Shown here: positions 6,191 to 7,870 of the stretch, one piece after another
Position numbering within the stretch: position 1 is the first letter of the stretch
Layout of the letters: each line of letters starts with the position of its first letter
Source: Cloacimonetes bacterium SCGC AAA252-N17
GTDB taxonomy: Bacteria; Cloacimonadota; Cloacimonadia; JGIOTU-2
Reading direction: 5' to 3'
Length of the DNA stretch: 7,870 nt
NCBI GenBank assembly: GCA_000404785.1
Contig: ASNI01000052.1
Coordinates: 1-7,870, forward strand
Notes under the pieces: model-generated
The model's input: the letters and a program-made list of their open reading frames with translations, nothing else
Databases searched by the model: none
What the model was told of the DNA's origin: nothing
Position numbers and translations under genes: made by a program

Positions 6191-6286
6191 TCTCGATTTC
6201 TTAAATTGAACTTTTTAGAGTGGACTCAACGTTTAAAAGAATATTTCTCTTAAAACCTGTTTTCGTGCTTTTCGCCTGCCTCGTTG

Positions 6287-6302
6287 TCCGCCAGCTGGCG
6301 GA
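6287..6302. repeat. GC-rich 16-base palindrome
   Basis: TCCGCCAGCTGGCGGA is a perfect palindrome in a conspicuously GC-rich island within AT-rich intergenic DNA, about 50 bases before the channel gene. Similar TCCGCCAGCTGGCGGA-type units are, as I recall, frequent intergenic repeats in several bacterial groups and generate spurious PPAGGQRG translations. No T-run follows, so it is not an obvious terminator. Confidence 0.6.
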
Positions 6303-6356
6303 GAAGACTGAAGCGCAGTGAAGACGTGTGGTAAAAGTAATATATAGGAGATGTAT

Positions 6357-7757
6357 ATGCGTAAGAACTTTACAAAACGAAAAATTCTCTTTGTTTTTAT
6401 ATTGTTAATTCTAATTTCCTCACAGCTTTGTGCATTATCTTTGGATAAGGCGATCACAACCGCAGTCCAAAACAATAAAAGTTACAGAGCGCAAAATTAT
6501 AATTACCAACAATATAAGTGGAATGAAAAGAATGCAATAACCAACTTTTTCCCTAAAGTTAATCTCAATGCAACTGCTGTTCGTATCGACAACAACACTT
6601 ATGAGGAAGCAAAGGCGACCATGCGTCTTAAGGTTTATGATGCATTCGAAAATCCTACTGGTGATTATGTTCCTATTTCTGCTGGCGTGATGGCTGGCGG
6701 TGTGTATAAAACAACGTACATGACCGACCTGACTATCCAGCAGCCGATCTTCAATGGCGGAAAATTATTCCTTGGATATCAGATCGCAAAATTGAGCACT
6801 AAGCAAGCGCTGCAGAACCTGTCGAGTTCCCAGAACGATCTGGAATATAATGTCGCTGACTCGTATCTCAATATTTTAAAAATTCAGGATATGATTAAGA
6901 TCGCGAAGAAAAGTCTCGCATCGAGCCAGGCACAGCTGAAAAAAGTCTACGAGAAATTCAATGTTGGAGTGGTTAAAAAATCCGATGTGCTTCAATGGGA
7001 AGTTAAAGTTGAAAATGATAAGATCACATTAGAAGAACTAAAGAACGGATTATCCGTGCTCAAAATTTATTGGTTCAATATTCTCGGACTTACTTCTCTT
7101 TCTGAAGCTGCGATGCCAGATCGGATTGATCTTACTTCCTATGATAATGAGATCACTCTTTTACATACTATTTCCGAGGTAACTAAATTTGATACACTTA
7201 GTTATGTGCTCTCGATCGTGAAAGCTGAAAATCCTGATCTGAAAAGTTTAGCATTTTCAGAAAGAATTGCAAAAACTGCTCAGAAATTGGCGATCAGCAA
7301 TTTCCTTCCTTCACTCAATCTGCAATATACCAGAACCTTTGATCAGGATGATAAACTCAATTTTGATGGCGCAAATACGTGGAACATGGCTGCAGTCTTT
7401 TCTGTTCCGATCTTTCATTTTGGAACAAATATCACAAATCTTAAAAAAAGCAATTATAAATACAAAAGTATCAAATTGCAGCTTGAGGATGCGCGTGAAA
7501 AGATCTTAATGGCAGCAGAAAACAGTGTCTATAACTTGATCACAAAAGCAAAAAGGGTAATAAGCGGCAAACTCGCTTATGAAAATGCAAAGGAAAATTA
7601 TAGTATTGTGAATGACCTTTTCGATCAAGGGATGGTCACAAATACAGAACTAATGGATGCTGAGATCATGCTTTTTGGCAGCGAGCTAAACCTTCAGACA
7701 TCATACTATGACTTTGTGCTTGCAAAATATGCATTAGAAAAATATACAAATCAATAA
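6357..7757 (+). CDS. TolC-family outer-membrane efflux channel
   Basis: This 466-residue outer-membrane factor forms the trimeric exit duct of tripartite efflux or type I secretion systems. A basic N-terminus and hydrophobic run form a signal peptide, cleaved probably after LCA (residue 26). The mature chain shows the two-fold repeat typical of the family: NFFPKVNL (63-70) and NFLPSLNL (315-322) each open a half; QQPIFNGGK (128-136) and SVPIFHFGTN (349-358) are the matching beta-strand/turn elements; and FNVGVVKKSDVLQWEVKVEND (201-221) parallels FDQGMVTNTELMDAEI (422-437) in the long periplasmic helices. Length is normal for the family. The ATG at 6351 directly abuts the AGGAG (6346-6350), while the ATG at 6357 lies 6 bases behind it, so the latter is preferred. 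A lipoprotein gene, probably the adaptor, follows after 13 bases. The TetR-type gene upstream is the likely regulator, but no convincing promoter is visible just before this gene. Pump partner and substrate are unknown. Confidence 0.93.
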   Translation: MRKNFTKRKILFVFILLILISSQLCALSLDKAITTAVQNNKSYRAQNYNYQQYKWNEKNAITNFFPKVNLNATAVRIDNNTYEEAKATMRLKVYDAFENPTGDYVPISAGVMAGGVYKTTYMTDLTIQQPIFNGGKLFLGYQIAKLSTKQALQNLSSSQNDLEYNVADSYLNILKIQDMIKIAKKSLASSQAQLKKVYEKFNVGVVKKSDVLQWEVKVENDKITLEELKNGLSVLKIYWFNILGLTSLSEAAMPDRIDLTSYDNEITLLHTISEVTKFDTLSYVLSIVKAENPDLKSLAFSERIAKTAQKLAISNFLPSLNLQYTRTFDQDDKLNFDGANTWNMAAVFSVPIFHFGTNITNLKKSNYKYKSIKLQLEDAREKILMAAENSVYNLITKAKRVISGKLAYENAKENYSIVNDLFDQGMVTNTELMDAEIMLFGSELNLQTSYYDFVLAKYALEKYTNQ

Positions 7758-7770
7758 ATGAGAGGATCAC

Positions 7771-7870
7771 ATGAAATTTAAAACAATACTCCTGATAATT
7801 ACACTGATAATATTATCTTTAAACGCCTGTTCCCAAAAACAGGAAGTTGAGCTTGAAACCATTGCTGCGG
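7771..7870 (+). CDS. Lipoprotein, probable efflux periplasmic adaptor (partial)
   Basis: Only the first 33 residues are in the window. They show Lys-2 and Lys-4, a hydrophobic run (5-17) and a lipobox SLNAC with Cys-20 as acylation site, then a polar start to the mature part (SQKQEVELET). AGAGGA (7761-7766) sits at good distance from the ATG, and the gap from the TolC-family gene is 13 bases, so it is co-transcribed. An acylated protein straight after a TolC-type channel is usually the membrane-fusion (HlyD/AcrA-type) adaptor of an RND or ABC efflux pump. The family domains would lie beyond the edge, so this is inference from position. The reading frame is open to the window end. Confidence 0.75.
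   Translation, partial: MKFKTILLIITLIILSLNACSQKQEVELETIAA

Larger units (their letters stand above)
6027..6233. mobile_element. MITE-like element or structured RNA with 24-base inverted ends
   Basis: The outermost 24 bases (6027-6050 and 6210-6233) are inverted repeats matching at 22 of 24 positions; both begin AACGTTGAGT. A second matched block follows inside (AGAAAT 6059-6064 with ATTTCT 6196-6201). Within lie a perfect palindrome CAAATATTTG (6081-6090), a hairpin (6093-6108), a perfect 30-base palindrome (6127-6156) and a second related hairpin (6175-6190). AATGCAT precedes both small hairpins (6074-6080 and 6168-6174). The whole could fold as one long stem bearing three hairpins. The flanks carry TAAAA on each side (6021-6025 and 6234-6238), a possible 5-base target duplication. 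No transposase or believable gene lies inside. The nature is inferred: a non-autonomous transposable element is my first choice, a structured RNA the second. It sits between the regulator and the efflux channel gene and may affect read-through. Confidence 0.7.
6001..6274. repeat. Imperfect inverted CACGAAA-type repeat flanking the element
   Basis: CACGAAACACACGAAA (6001-6016) is matched in inverted orientation by TTTTCGTGCTTTTCG (6260-6274); the reverse complement of the latter aligns with a one-base gap and one mismatch. The pair encloses the 207-base element at 6027-6233. It looks like an older intergenic repeat into which the element was inserted. The arms are short and low in complexity, so chance is possible. 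Confidence 0.4.

Noticed and set aside
6027..6233. Reading the element as an integron attC site.
   Set aside because: The ends lack the RYYYAAC and GTTRRRY core arrangement, no integrase or gene cassette is present, and the three-hairpin layout differs.
6065..6253. A 62-codon open frame on the plus strand inside the hairpin-rich element.
   Set aside because: It runs through the palindromes, has no ribosome-binding site and shows no protein-like pattern; it is a by-product of the repeat structure.
6338..6343. TAATAT as a possible -10 box for the channel gene.
   Set aside because: No -35-like sequence lies at proper distance, and transcription would start on top of the ribosome-binding site.
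6233..6475. An 80-codon open frame on the minus strand containing SSPPAGGQRG.
   Set aside because: It overlaps the start of the channel gene, and its recognisable segment is just the translated GC-rich palindrome, a common source of false genes.
1..7870. CRISPR array, tRNA, rRNA or replication origin.
   Set aside because: No regularly spaced direct repeats, no tRNA cloverleaf with a TTCGA-type arm, no rRNA segments and no DnaA-box cluster were seen on either strand.

Overview
The window is AT-rich DNA from a diderm (outer-membrane) bacterium. The evidence for an outer membrane is two lipoprotein signal peptides, a TolC-type outer-membrane channel and a probable beta-barrel protein. The class II aldolase resembles the form found in the Bacteroidota/Chlorobiota/Cloacimonadota (FCB) neighbourhood. 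An uncultured FCB lineage, perhaps Cloacimonadota-like, is my best guess, but this rests on sequence style only.

Layout. Positions 131-5186 hold four genes on the minus strand, in two tight pairs. In transcription order the first pair is a polytopic membrane protein with a long acidic tail (5186-4083), followed 7 bases later by class II fructose-bisphosphate aldolase (4075-3104). The second pair, after a 197-base gap, is an acidic lipoprotein (2908-1346), followed 9 bases later by a probable outer-membrane protein (1336-131). In both pairs the downstream ribosome-binding site touches or lies inside the end of the upstream gene, which suggests translational coupling.

Positions 5187-5354 form a divergent control region. 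It has a plausible promoter for each side and a regular array of TGAA/TTCA half-sites in front of a TetR-type regulator gene (from 5355). The regulator appears frameshifted near its end: the missing C-terminus continues in another frame to 5970. Downstream on the plus strand come a TolC-family channel (6357-7757) and the start of a lipoprotein (7771 onward, cut by the window edge) that is probably the periplasmic adaptor of the same efflux pump. The expected logic is that the regulator represses itself and an efflux operon of channel, adaptor and a pump beyond the window.

The most unusual part is the 386-base gap between the regulator and the channel gene (5971-6356). It contains a compact 207-base element (6027-6233) with 24-base terminal inverted repeats, a perfect 30-base central palindrome, and two related small hairpins that differ by a compensatory base-pair swap. 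It sits inside a further pair of imperfect inverted CACGAAA-type repeats and is followed by a GC-rich 16-base palindrome (6287-6302). It looks like a non-autonomous mobile element (MITE-like) or a structured RNA, inserted between a regulator and its probable target operon.
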